Of a stretch of 64,000 nucleotides of DNA, positions 11,037 to 21,077 are shown piece after piece. Source of the stretch: Fragilariopsis cylindrus CCMP1102 (Eukaryota; Bacillariophyta; Bacillariophyceae; Bacillariales; Bacillariaceae); NCBI GenBank assembly GCA_900095095.1, contig FMBT01000467.1, positions 1 to 64,000 of the forward strand. The letters run 5' to 3'. Each line of letters begins with the position of its first letter. The first letter of the stretch is position 1. The translations under genes were made by a program, and so were the position numbers. The notes under the pieces are model-generated. The model worked only from the letters and a program-made list of their open reading frames with translations. It had not been told where the DNA came from and ran no database searches.

Positions 11037-11270
11037 TGTTGAGATTCTAGTTTAGACAAGAGTTTAATGTTAGTTGTTAAGGTTGTTCTAAACGATTTAT
11101 GAGTTCTATCTTAGGCTGTTAGGCTGTCCTTGAGACGCTGTGTTGCTTGTATTAGAGATAGGCATTTGTCGTTTGAATTAGTGGTTGACTGGCTTGTTTG
11201 ACTGTTTGAATCGGTGCGCGATAGTAACGGTATTTGCGGTCTGTCCGTCGTGCGTGTTAAGATTTCAACA
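11037..11270 (-). repeat. 5' LTR of copy 2 (234 bp)
   Basis: TGTTGAG...TTCAACA. It matches the LTR at 5984-6216 except for one inserted base. The promoter for gag-pol should lie here, but no TATA box could be assigned with confidence. The sequence just inside (GTTCTAAACAATATTGTCGC on the minus strand) does not start with TGG, so the primer binding site is not a standard tRNA 3'-end match. Confidence 0.95.
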
Positions 11271-11275
11271 GAAAC

Positions 11276-11401
11276 TGCTGGCTAAATTATTAGCGTTAGT
11301 CGGAGGAAGTACCTACCTACCTACACTGTGGTGTTTTTTTGTGGTGGTGGCAGTCTATTACAAAGTAAAATGGTATCCATTGCCAATGGGTAACATTATA
11401 A

Positions 11402-11442
<41 letters not shown>

Positions 11443-12343
11443 CTACAATTAAATAAATCATGTGTGTAAATATTTAGGCACACAGTATGATATGTACTAT
11501 GTCTGGTAGTCCTAGGTCCTACATGTTCCCATGCCATATTATCATATATTATACATCTGTAGCACAATCACTTGTTTACTTCTATGGAAGCTACAGTAGC
11601 TATTACAGCAGATTACTTTTTGGCTTGCTGTACTTACAGTACTAGCTATTAATGTGCAGGATTATAGTACTGTACGCCCCCACCGCATGCCAGACGGAAA
11701 TTGAATATCTCTTTTTATTCGTAGTAGTCGAGTACTCCCTTTGGCTTCGCATTTCTATTGTGTGTTTCGTTTGTTTGAAATGATAATGTGAATTATCGGT
11801 TTCCAATAAAGGCTTAATAAGTTTTTATTTCTTCATTCACAAGCGTCTCAAAATAGCCTAATTGTAATGACATGGAAAAACAAACTTTAGTTTTCGATCT
11901 TAATTATATTCAATTTTCAATTTTCGCGCTTCAATGCGCGCTAGTTTTCCAAAACAACAAAACAACATAAAAGGCCCATAACGATCGCTCACATCGCCTT
12001 CAAAGCAAAAATCACAAGAAAGAAATTAATAGCTTTTTGTACAGTAAACTTTATTAGCTAAGTTGCTTTGCCTCACTTCTTGTGTATGGATTTATTGCTT
12101 CTCTCGCGTTGTTGCTAACTACTAACTAGTGCCTTGCCAATCGATTGACGGTACAGTATCTACCTGCGGTTACAGAACCATCATCTAGTTGCTCGCCTAA
12201 CAACTCACGCACAATTATTTATATTTATTTTGTTCATCATTTACATACCGTACATATTGTGACAAGTAACACATCATTCATACATAATATATATCTCATA
12301 TCCCTAGACAAACAAACAAGCAACAACAACAACAACACCAACC
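11276..12343. other. Intergenic with (GT)n microsatellite
   Basis: AT-rich spacer. It has a 35-bp (TG)n tract at 11403-11437 and a CTAC tetranucleotide run near 11310-11325. The stretch 12144-12343 should be the promoter and 5' leader of the secreted-protein gene at 12344. The ATG there follows CAACAACAACAACAACACCAACC, a plausible unstructured leader. Confidence 0.6.
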
Positions 12344-13130
12344 ATGAAGCTTAATATTACCGTAGCATTTCTTGTAGCTCTTCTATCAGAAGACGTAGCT
12401 GTAGCAGCAAAAACTAAATCTAAAACAGTCGACGTGCTGAAGCAAATGGAAAGAAGGTTGAACCAAAATTCGCCACTGAAACAAGGAAGTTATATGGAGA
12501 AGAATTTTTTACAAAGGTATGTAACAATTATTGGTAATGAAGATGTTGCATTTACTGGTGGATTTGGTATCAAGGACCAGAAAAATTACTAGGTTCTGTA
12601 TTATATACATCTGGTGGTGTATATAAAGAAGAGGATGTTGTTATTCGACCAAGAACTGCACAAGGTGGTAAAAGATTTGCTGGTGGTAAGCAACCAATTA
12701 AATTCCCAGCACGACGAACAAATTTCTTTATCACAGGTGAATGTACAACAACATCTGCTGGATCAGATATAGAGATTACAGGACACACATGCTTTTATAC
12801 TTTATGTTTAGGCGGTGGAGGTAATAATTGTGTTAATATGTATGCTGGTGGACCATTCCTATTTACACCAGCCGCTTCTTCACAACAAGGACAGACGCCT
12901 GCACTACCACCTACATTTGATGGTATTATTATTGGTGGTGTTGGTGCATTTGCTGGCATTTCAGGATTCTTTCAGTTGAAACCAAGGCTGGACGTACATC
13001 ATTTAATGATTTACCACAACTTGGTTTGATTGCACAACAATTCGATTTAGTTACTTCAATGCCATTACCAGAAGCACCTGGTCCACAATTGGCTATTTCC
13101 AATGTTGCAGGAGATAGCCTTGCGAACTAG
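12344..13130 (+). CDS. Secreted barrel-like protein (dirigent/AOC-barrel-like), two frame breaks
   Basis: It starts MKLNITVAFLVALLSEDVAVA, a clear signal peptide with Ala-rich cleavage region. The reading continues through VAFTGGFG, shifts by one base near 12570 to QGPEKLLGSVLYTSGGVY, continues through FFITGECTTTSAG, CFYTLCLGGGGNNC and DGIIIGGVGAFAGISGFF, shifts again near 12972 to VETKAGRTSFNDLPQLG, and ends ISNVAGDSLAN at 13130. Both breaks can be placed as one missing base (GGTATCAA for GGTTATCAA; TTTCAG for TTTTCAG). The GGVGAFAGISG turn resembles the glycine motif of dirigent and allene oxide cyclase-type eight-stranded barrels; that assignment is weak. About 260 residues in total. The four Cys suggest disulfides in a secreted protein. 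Confidence 0.6.
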
Positions 13131-13688
13131 TTTGAAATTGGAAACATCAACATACGAAGTCAACTCATTCACTCATACACTCACTGAACGCAACGAATTG
13201 AAATGAAATGAAAATGAAATGGACTTTCCCCCTACATACCTGCCCCCATATAATATACCCTTACTTGGCCTTTAGCTTGACAAACGAAACAAAACAAAAA
13301 CGTAAAAAAACGAATACTACTTAATATTGACTTGATTAACTGTAAAATGATATATATATATCATATAATACAGTACATAATATATTCTACATACAATAAC
13401 AATAAATTTGCATAACCGCACTACTTATTCTACCGTACTGTACCATTTTTTCGTTTCTTTCTAGATGAAGGGTACGCTACTTTTTTACAAATCTATTCTA
13501 TCATTATCCACCCACTATCCATCCTTACGTACGATGCAGAAAGCAGTAATTCCTCGCCTTCATTTCCTTCCCACTTGTGTGTCACATACACACACACACT
13601 ATATATTATACACACACCTATTCTACTGTACTGTACTGTACTGTAATTCGTGAGCCCGTATCGTCAGGCCCCAAAACATCGCTTTTAA
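13131..13688. other. Intergenic / 3' UTR, no gene seen
   Basis: 3' flank of the secreted-protein gene, with short ATGAAATG-type repeats near 13200 and a CACACA tract near 13588. No supported coding region. Confidence 0.55.
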
Positions 13689-13980
13689 CTGGAAACCTCG
13701 ACGAAGATCTTTGACACAGCGTACAAACACGGCATTAAAATTCCCATCCATGGCACGGGACAAGGCCCTACCAATTCATCAATCTTATGGTGCTTTATAT
13801 CAAGTGAATTGCTTCAAAGTTATGGCACGTAAGAACATGGGATGGTGTTTGTATCTCCTGACGGCAATATGATATTCCGATTCAACATGCATTACCAGAG
13901 GGAACAAAGACGATACTACGGAAAATGAAAGAAGATGATGCTCAAATATGGCACAACCTACTGATTGACATATAAACCGC
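13689..13980 (+). pseudogene. Reverse transcriptase fragment of a third retroelement
   Basis: Translation in one frame gives TKIFDTAYKHGIKIPIHGTG, QGPTNSSILWCFISSELLQ, a stop at about 13827, then MVFVSPDGNMIFRFNMHYQ. A shifted frame adds KEDDAQIWHNLLID. This is the pattern around RT motif B (GxGQGxxxSxxxWxxIS) and the DAQxWxxLL segment that follows motif C in a reverse transcriptase family abundant in diatom genomes. Compare GSGQGSGASAQGWTKLVS and HDAQLWNDLLRATGG in the LINE at 37-44 kb. The catalytic FVDD between the two pieces is missing. It is a short, broken remnant. Confidence 0.65.
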
Positions 13981-14608
13981 ATTTATTCCGAGTAACAATC
14001 CAGATCGGAAATTCGTTGCAATTTCAAGGTATAGAGTAGTGGTATTGGATTGTTATCAGCTTATTCCTTGCACCATTCAGTTTAGCTATAATTTATAATC
14101 ATATTTTCGATTAAAATACGAGATCTATAGATTTTACATACGTATGGAATTAGGTCATTTTTCTGAAACTTTTGGTTGGACGGGGTGGGGTGGGTGTGAC
14201 TACTGCTCGTGAGATGAGGGTTTATATTCTACCATTTCGAAACATAAGATACTACTCAGATATCCGCTATTGCTGTTTTCTTTCAATGCGAAACTGGCGA
14301 GTTTTAGGACGAGATCTCTTTGCTTTCGTGATGATTTTCTTCTTCGTGTGGTACAATACATGGCGCCGCCGCCATAATAATCCTACGAATATTAAATTAG
14401 GCTTTAGCATAGAGTAGTTCGCTTTCCTTTCAAATCCTAGAAGCATCAGATCTTTGCTTCTTTCTTCTTCTTTTCTTTCTTCTTCTTTAAACATACATAC
14501 ATGAACAGTTTTTCATTGTATTGCTTTTGCTCTGATGTTTGTGTTGCTTTATCTTTATGAGTTTGGAATTTTGTCTGTATATCCATTATCCTTTTTTGCT
14601 TCTGATAT
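13981..14608. other. Intergenic, no gene seen
   Basis: AT-rich spacer; only short shadow frames. It includes the 3' flank of the minus-strand gene that ends at 14609. Confidence 0.5.
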
Positions 14609-15187
14609 TCAGGCTTTCATTTGCCCATCGTCACTGTCACTGTCGTTCTTGTTGCCATTATCATCTTCGTTATTACTGTTGAAATTCCTGCCATTGTCTA
14701 TTGCTGCCGCTGCTGCTGCTGCTGCTGCTACTATATCCTTGATTGTAGTAGTGTTGCCCCTGCCCCTGCCACCACTTCGACAACTTGCATTATTATTTTT
14801 CATTACAGTTTTATTATTATTAGCCAATATAGCAGCAGTTGATGTTGTATGTGTATCCAAGTGACCAAATTGTAAAAATGCAAGTAAAAGTTGTTCATTC
14901 AGTACTTTTTGTACATTTAATTCTATTTCAGATTCCATTACTTGTTGTTGAAGTTGTTGTCTTTCATTTAATAGATACTTTATTAACAAATCATCTTTCT
15001 CATCATCACTGTCATCACTGTTATCGCTGCCATAATCATCATCGTCATCGTCGACATCGTCATCGCATGGTGATACAGTAGCGAGCTCGTCATCTTTTTG
15101 GTTCTGATCATTACCATCATCTGCTTGTACTTGTTCTTGTACTTGTTCTTGTACTTGTTCTTGTTCGTTGAGTGGTTCAACTCTCAT
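14609..15187 (-). CDS. Acidic low-complexity protein, unknown function
   Basis: 192 codons from ATG at 15187. In order: MRVEPLNEQ followed by three VQEQ units encoded by a 12-bp tandem repeat (15120-15170); an Asp-rich acidic block (about residues 43-65); a helical, leucine- and glutamine-rich stretch that could form a coiled coil (LLIKYLLNERQQLQQQVMES to LLLAFLQFG, residues 67-108); an Asn- and Arg/Gly-rich part; an Ala run of nine; and an Asp/Ser tail. No signal peptide, membrane segment or known domain is visible. The composition is like other disordered proteins here, which supports a real gene, but the function is unknown. Confidence 0.55.
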   Translation of the reverse strand: MRVEPLNEQEQVQEQVQEQVQADDGNDQNQKDDELATVSPCDDDVDDDDDDYGSDNSDDSDDEKDDLLIKYLLNERQQLQQQVMESEIELNVQKVLNEQLLLAFLQFGHLDTHTTSTAAILANNNKTVMKNNNASCRSGGRGRGNTTTIKDIVAAAAAAAAAIDNGRNFNSNNEDDNGNKNDSDSDDGQMKA

Positions 15188-15610
15188 AATTTAATTCTTA
15201 CACACTCACTTTTTTATACTACGCACGTTGTTACACTGTCTCTTTTTCTTTCCATTTCAATAAATAGTGATCTATTGATGATTGAAAATAACTAACTTTT
15301 TCTTGCCGTAGTATTTGCCGGACTATTTATTTGTCGTTATAATACACGTGCTCTAACGTCGTTTTCGTTTTCTTTTGGTAGTGGCGCAAGTGTCGTATCA
15401 CGAAGATAATTCTCCGTCTCTCTCTCTACAGTATTGAAAACTTATGAAAACCGAAGAAGCATGCTCTTATGATATACAGTAATAGGAAGGAACGAGAATA
15501 TCATCCGAAAACAATAGCATACTGAATCGTACAAAATAGATTGAAAGTGGTATGAGTAATTTAGAAAGAATGTTGTGGTTGCGGATAGTTTTTTTGTACA
15601 ACTAGTTGTA
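15188..15610. other. Intergenic, promoter side of the 15187 gene
   Basis: No supported gene. It should contain the promoter of the minus-strand gene starting at 15187. Confidence 0.5.
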
Positions 15611-15720
15611 ATAAGTCCTCATCCAGGCGGGTCGACTGTTGACTTTACTGTCTTTCTAAGACATAGAGGAGCAAAGCGGCAGCTTTTAAATAATAAGTTA
15701 TATATATATAAGTCCTCGTC
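15611..15720 (+). mobile_element. 5'-truncated LINE tail insertion with 13-bp target duplication
   Basis: The 84-bp core at 15624-15707 matches the 3' end of the LINE at 44240-44322: GGCGGGTCGACTGTTGACTT, then TAAGA(C/T)ATAGAGGAGCAAAG, then CGGCAGCTTTTAAATAATAA, ending in (TA)n. It is flanked by ATAAGTCCTCATC (15611-15623) and ATAAGTCCTCGTC (15708-15720), identical at 12 of 13 positions. A 3'-anchored, 5'-truncated copy with a longish target duplication is the signature of target-primed reverse transcription. It could also be a SINE that shares the LINE tail. Confidence 0.8.
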
Positions 15721-17752
15721 TCATTAGCCAAGACCGAACCGACGACGAGTCTGAATTGCGTTATGAATCCGCTAATGTGCAAAATTATTACTGGACAAGT
15801 GACGGGAGAGAGTTCTTCTTCCAGATCGTCTCTTGAATGAATTGATTACAGCACCTTAAATAAAGAAAATAATACTAGATACAGTCTACAGTCGTAATCG
15901 CGTTAACAAATACATTTTAACAAATACACTCGCGTTAACAAATACAAAATACACCAAGTAGGCGTGCATGTGATTCGTGACTGGATGGGCTGTATTGTGT
16001 CCCGTGTAGTGACTTATTGATATAAAAACTAAATCATTCCCAAATTTTACTAGTATTTTAGTCTAGTATACACCTAAAAAATCGTTTTTTAGAAAAATAT
16101 TCCAAAAGTTTACAATTGACCTTATAAGGCTACTGGTATCTCACAATGTAGGCTCACACACAGCACACATCCGCTTTTTATGAGGTATCTTGTTCAGGAC
16201 ACAAAGCAGGGTAGAACTTCCAAGAAAATGCTCCTTTTTGGTCAGGGAGAGTTCCTTTACCTTGTTGTGATTGTAATAAATAATGGGTCAACAATATGTT
16301 GTAGGCGCTTCTTCACTTCATGCACACAATCATGTACAAGGACTAGCCTTTAATAACACACCATGTTACCAGTTAATTTCTTGCGACTATTATTTTTGCA
16401 AGAGGAACTTTTTGGGAGATAAAATTATGGCACCCATTATATGCTTACTCTTAATATGTCTGCCAGACAACATTGGTGAGCAGGGGTTTACTTCCTTCTC
16501 CACAGTTTATGCATAATATGTTCAGCTTATGGTTTTGAAATCTGTTGTGATAGACATGGACAGACATGGGTGATACTTAGTAATCACACATTCCATCCAC
16601 ACACTATAAAAAGCGGTGTACCACAGATACATTAAAAGAAATTGGTGGTACACACGTACTGCAGTAGAAAGCTACTTATGTTGTCAGATCAAAAGTTAAA
16701 GAGGAGAAATTGGGCCTACACCACACATTTCATTTAAAGAACTTTTTAGTTAGAGCATGATGACACAAGTACAATATCATATAGCTGGCTGCTGTGTTGT
16801 GTCACCACACAGCATTGTTGACTGTATACTAATTTCTATAGTTAGTCTATGCACATTGTTTCAAACTATGTCAATCCTAGGTGTAGGTGTCTGTGACTTT
16901 CAGTATTAGTATTATTACATGTTGTTGTTACAGACAAGCATGCGATAGGCCACCCCATTGTAATTTTGCGTTGTCAATGCTATTCTCTATATTTTTGATG
17001 CTTACATACACAAATCAATCAATCAACACATTGGATTCACACCTTTTACAAATAGTTCAAAACCTATACTATATTGAACAAAATAAATTTTTACCAAAAA
17101 CTTCAGACTTCACCAGCACTGGTTGTTCAATCTATCTTAATGAAGGTTTTCTATGCATGCTTCTATCAGTTGTTGGACAGGCTCATCTATTTGTTTGTTT
17201 GTTTACTTTTGAACAGGTTATTATGCTTATGAATTATTTTGGTAGCATACAACAATGTTAAATGTGATTTTTCCAGTTAAAGAGAAATAAGAAAGTTGAA
17301 AAAAGTACCGGGAGAAAACAAACAAATAAATAGATTGTTTAATGCTCTGTACTATATAGATATTATATAGTAATAACAATAAGAATATAGTGTTTATAAA
17401 ATACATAGTATGGCAGCTAGCCAGTAATGAATACAAAACTAGATTTATTTCAAAATTTATACTACACTATTCAAAAATTAATAATTTTTAGAATGTTTTT
17501 ATTTTTTTCTTAGTTTGCATATTATAGTTGGACACAATACAATACAGTCCGTTTCAGAATTATCTATAGTGTCTTTATTTTGTTCTGCCGTATGTAAGTC
17601 CTTGTTATTGTTATTGTTATTGTCATTGTTGTTGCTTTTCTTCTTCATACTGTATTTTTACTATTCTTCTTCTTCTTCTTCTAATCATTCTAAAATGAAT
17701 GTATGAATGAATCGAATTGAATTCGAATCTGCACCTACATCTACATCTTCTT
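15721..17752. other. Intergenic, about 2 kb without a supported gene
   Basis: AT-rich. Short direct repeats of TTAACAAATACA occur near 15903-15950. A 77-codon frame at 16283-16516 and a 124-codon frame at 16887-17261 show no recognisable motif or coding bias and were not accepted as genes. Confidence 0.5.
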
Positions 17753-19386
17753 TTAGAATGAAATTGGTCCAATACCGGTTGTTAAAAAATAGGGATGAAA
17801 TAATACTTGTGTAATGGATGGTCGTTTATTTGGATTAAATTGTAAACAGGATGAGATTAAATCTTGTAATTTTGTATCATTAATGGCATAATTTGTTGTT
17901 CAGTTAATTGGATGGACTTCGTTTTTGGATCAATGATCATCATTTCGGCATTTGCTAATAATTTTGTAATACTATCTTCTGATTTACCTTTAAAGTAGGA
18001 TTTACCTGTGGATAATTCTAATAATAACATACCTAAACTCCATATATCATAATTTTTTTGTACTTTAAATTGATAACCAATATTTTGTTTTTCCGCTACG
18101 GCAAATTCTGGTGGTGTGCTTCGGGTGAATAATCTTCGGGATTACTATTAAATGTAACACAGGATTCTAAATCAATACCTTTCACTTCTTGATTCTTACC
18201 ATTCTTATCCGTCGTTAATACAAAATTTTCCGCTTTTAAATCAGTCCAGACTAATCCACTCGAATGCATCGCTTCTACACATCGACAGACATTCACGGCC
18301 GCCTTCCGTAATTCGGATCCCGACAAACCACCATCTTGTTTATTTTGTGGTTGTTCTAAAAAGACACGTAAATTTTGATTCCCACTTTCTAAGACTAATG
18401 CGGAGGAACCGGGTGGTATACCTTTGGTAACACCTGCTAAATCATCACAATTTGGTATAAAATCCACTTTCCGTACAAAGCACGTGTCACTCCCTTTAAA
18501 GAAGGAAAATGCTACACGACCTTTCGATGCCACACGATTATAATTTTTATTTTCTCTTGATAATCGATCGATATAATTAGATATCTTGACAGTTAGTCTA
18601 TTGGAACCAATAATTGGTTGATTACCATCTTTATCAGCCTCATAGGCATAATAAATTTGTGATCGTTTCGAGGATGATTGAATTAATTTACCAACTAATA
18701 AATATTTTTTTGTTTTACCCATAACAACTTTACCATTTAAATCATATGATTGCGGCATTGCTGCTAGTACTGCTGCTGCTACTACCTTTTTATTATTATT
18801 AATAATTGGATTCTTTTTTACGACAGCAGCAGCTGCTTTGACTTTGATAACAGGCACAGGTGCAGTCGTACTTTTCTTCACTACTGGTGCGGCCAGTTTT
18901 GGAATTTTCAGTGATGCTTTTTTTACTATTGGTTTTGAGTTTGATTTTGACTTACTATCAACAATATCAATAGTTGTTAATAATTTATATTTCGATCCTG
19001 ATGCTGTTACAACCACTGCATTGTTCTTAGGACAACTGCCTTACCAATAGCTAACGGTGATGTTGTTATCTCATACCCATCTGGCAATTCAGGATGATTG
19101 GAGACAGTACCTTTACTGCACCTGATTTTAATATCGTCCATTCATCAATTTTTGGTACACCCAAATATAAACGTGTACTTGATGACTGCGACGTAGACGT
19201 CGTACGCTGTACAAGTTGTTGTTGTTGCTGATGCTGCTGCTGATGTTGTCCGTTATTATTACTGCTACTCCTGAATGCCAATACACCGCCGCCGCCGCCG
19301 TTGTACGAAAACGACAACAATAAAGTACAGGCGGCAATCACTATTAATAATTGTCGCGTCGGTACTAGCGAAAGAAGACGACCCAT
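17753..19386 (-). CDS. Plastid-type atypical protein kinase, several frame breaks
   Basis: It starts MGRLLSLVPTRQLLIVIAAC at 19386, a signal peptide ending GGVLAFRSS. The AF junction matches the conserved phenylalanine at the signal/transit cleavage site of diatom plastid proteins. After a Gln-rich transit region and LYLGVPKIDEWTILKSGAVK come basic Pro/Lys linkers and a kinase domain: LTVKIS (ATP lysine), SSGLVWTDLKAENFVL (catalytic loop, WTD replacing HRD), KGIDLESC (DLE replacing DFG), then PPEFAVAEKQ, NYDIWSLGMLLLELSTGKSY and PNKRPSITQVLFHPYF, ending at 17753. Joining these needs about four one-base shifts, near 19112, 19030, 18117 and 17886, most explainable by a lost homopolymer base. 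About 540 residues. Substrate unknown; the missing HRD arginine and DFG make it an atypical kinase. Confidence 0.7.
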
Positions 19387-20462
19387 TGTCTAACTAACTT
19401 CTTCTTTTTCTTCTTCGTTGGAGATTTGTTCTTGGCTGCCCGGTTTCTTGTTGTTGTTCTTGTTTGCCGACGACGACGATTATGATTGCTGTGCGTTTAG
19501 GCTATTTATGATATCTGTGTCAAATAAGATCCCTTTTTTACTGCTACGTACTACACTACGTCTTGTTAGCAAAACAGCAATCACACACGCACACGACACA
19601 CGAACACGACACTCTAGAAAAGCAAAAAAGCCAACAAAAAGAAGTCAAGTAAGTAAGATTCCCGCGCCTAGCCTTATTGTTTTTTAGTCGTACGTGGCTT
19701 CAGTAGTGTGTAGAGTGCGTCGTACGGCTGTACGTTTTGCCCAAAAAAAATATCTTTCTCTTACTGCCTTACTTCTCGTTGGTTGTTTGTGTTGTTTTGT
19801 GTTGCTTGTGGTTGGGCGAGGGTGCGCCAAAAATAAATATATATTATGAATAGAGAGGGGTCCCGTCTGCTCTAAGTCCTGAACAGTCTGTACGCGCATC
19901 AGGATAATAATTATTACCCTGACGGGCATCGAATTTAGTCTCACTGCTTGTGCGTACACGCGTCCATTGCTTTTCTCCGAAATACCGTACTGCAGCTATC
20001 GTTATGCCATGCGGTATTTGAATACGGCTATTCGGCCCAAACAAATTGTCAAACAATCTTTTTCGTTTTGCTGAAACTAAAAAATTTAAAATAATTTTTT
20101 TGCTTCTTCTCACGTGTGAAAAGCAGATGTAGTATGCCATTTGCGTGCAGTCGCTCTGTCTATCTAGTAGAAGCTGCTCTAGCGATTCTATTCTATTAAA
20201 GTACTGCTGACTTTTGTACATATAAAAATCAAAAGCATATAAAATATTGACTACTACGAAATGAAAAAAATGGAGAAAAAAAACAGTAGTACTAGTATGA
20301 AGAAAGATAATCAGAATCATCATAATCATTATCGACCATTATGGCATTTTGTATCTGTTTTAGTTTTGTTGATTATTTTAATCCGGGAGATATCAACCGT
20401 AATGATGATAAATAAGACGTCGTCTAGTATAATAGTAGTAAAGTATTGGTTTAAGTGCATCA
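19387..20462. other. Intergenic; contains an upstream signal-anchor-like frame
   Basis: Mostly spacer, probably the promoter of the kinase (leftward) and of the gene at 20463 (rightward). At 20261-20400 a plus-strand frame reads MKKDNQNHHNHYRPLWHFVS then VLVLLIILIREIS, a convincing basic-plus-hydrophobic type II signal anchor. It is out of frame with the next gene and may be its true N-terminus, separated by a lost base or small intron. Confidence 0.45.
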
Positions 20463-21034
20463 ATGTCAACAATGTCAACAATGCAAAAGTTAACCATGTT
20501 AGCAACATCAACGTCAGCGTCTACATCAACGTCACCAAAACGTGATTATGTTCCATCAAAGATAGAAAAATATATTATTGATAATAGAAAGGAACTTGGT
20601 TATGATCCAAAGGATAAAAAAAGTAATCCAACAGGATGTAATATATGGGATAATTCCACAATTCCACCAATCAATAATGATAATAATGGCGATGGTGATG
20701 ATAGCAGTACTAAGAATATGTTTCATGATTATTCTTTTCATTTAGATCGTCATATAAAAGCAGTAAAAGATTTTCAACCTATACCAAATTTATTAAAATC
20801 AATTATTGATAATAATAATAATAATAATTCTTCTTCTTCATCTTCCATTGAAGAAATTTGTTCCGCTGCAAGGTACGTTACATGCTTGCGATTGCGTTTG
20901 TGTATGCGTTTATTTGTTCTAAACAACGGATGCGTTGCTTTGCTTTTGGCGTTGGATGTGTGGGAAAGAGATATACCCCCCTCCCATTATCCTTGTCTGT
21001 CTCTTATATGACTACTGTAATATACTTACGTACT

Positions 21035-21077
<43 letters not shown>

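Larger units (their letters stand above)
5979..11275 (-). mobile_element. Copia-like LTR retrotransposon, copy 2, with GAAAC target duplication
   Basis: A nearly complete minus-strand Copia-type element. GAAAC at 5979-5983 and GAAAC at 11271-11275 form a perfect 5-bp target site duplication around TGTTGA...TCAACA ends. The LTRs (5984-6216 and 11037-11270) appear to differ by one base, an A lost in TTCTAAACG, which suggests a recent insertion. Internally it encodes gag (10967-10002) and pol (about 10078-6057) in the copia order protease, integrase, reverse transcriptase, RNase H. Pol is split by a one-base loss at about 7309, so the copy is probably not autonomous. Its gag lacks the zinc knuckle seen in copy 1. 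Confidence 0.95.

Noticed and set aside
11403-11437. (GT)n tract read as poly Cys-Val or Thr-His proteins
   Set aside because: A microsatellite; the encoded repeats are a by-product of the dinucleotide repeat.
14172-14494. Frames of 75-81 codons on both strands
   Set aside because: Low-complexity Lys/Glu or Phe/Arg composition on overlapping opposite strands, with no start context or domain.
19684-20329. Minus-strand frames of 91 and 161 codons in the spacer between kinase and methyltransferase-like gene
   Set aside because: They overlap each other in different frames, are low in conserved features and lie in an AT-rich promoter region. The plus-strand signal anchor at 20261 is a better explanation of this stretch.
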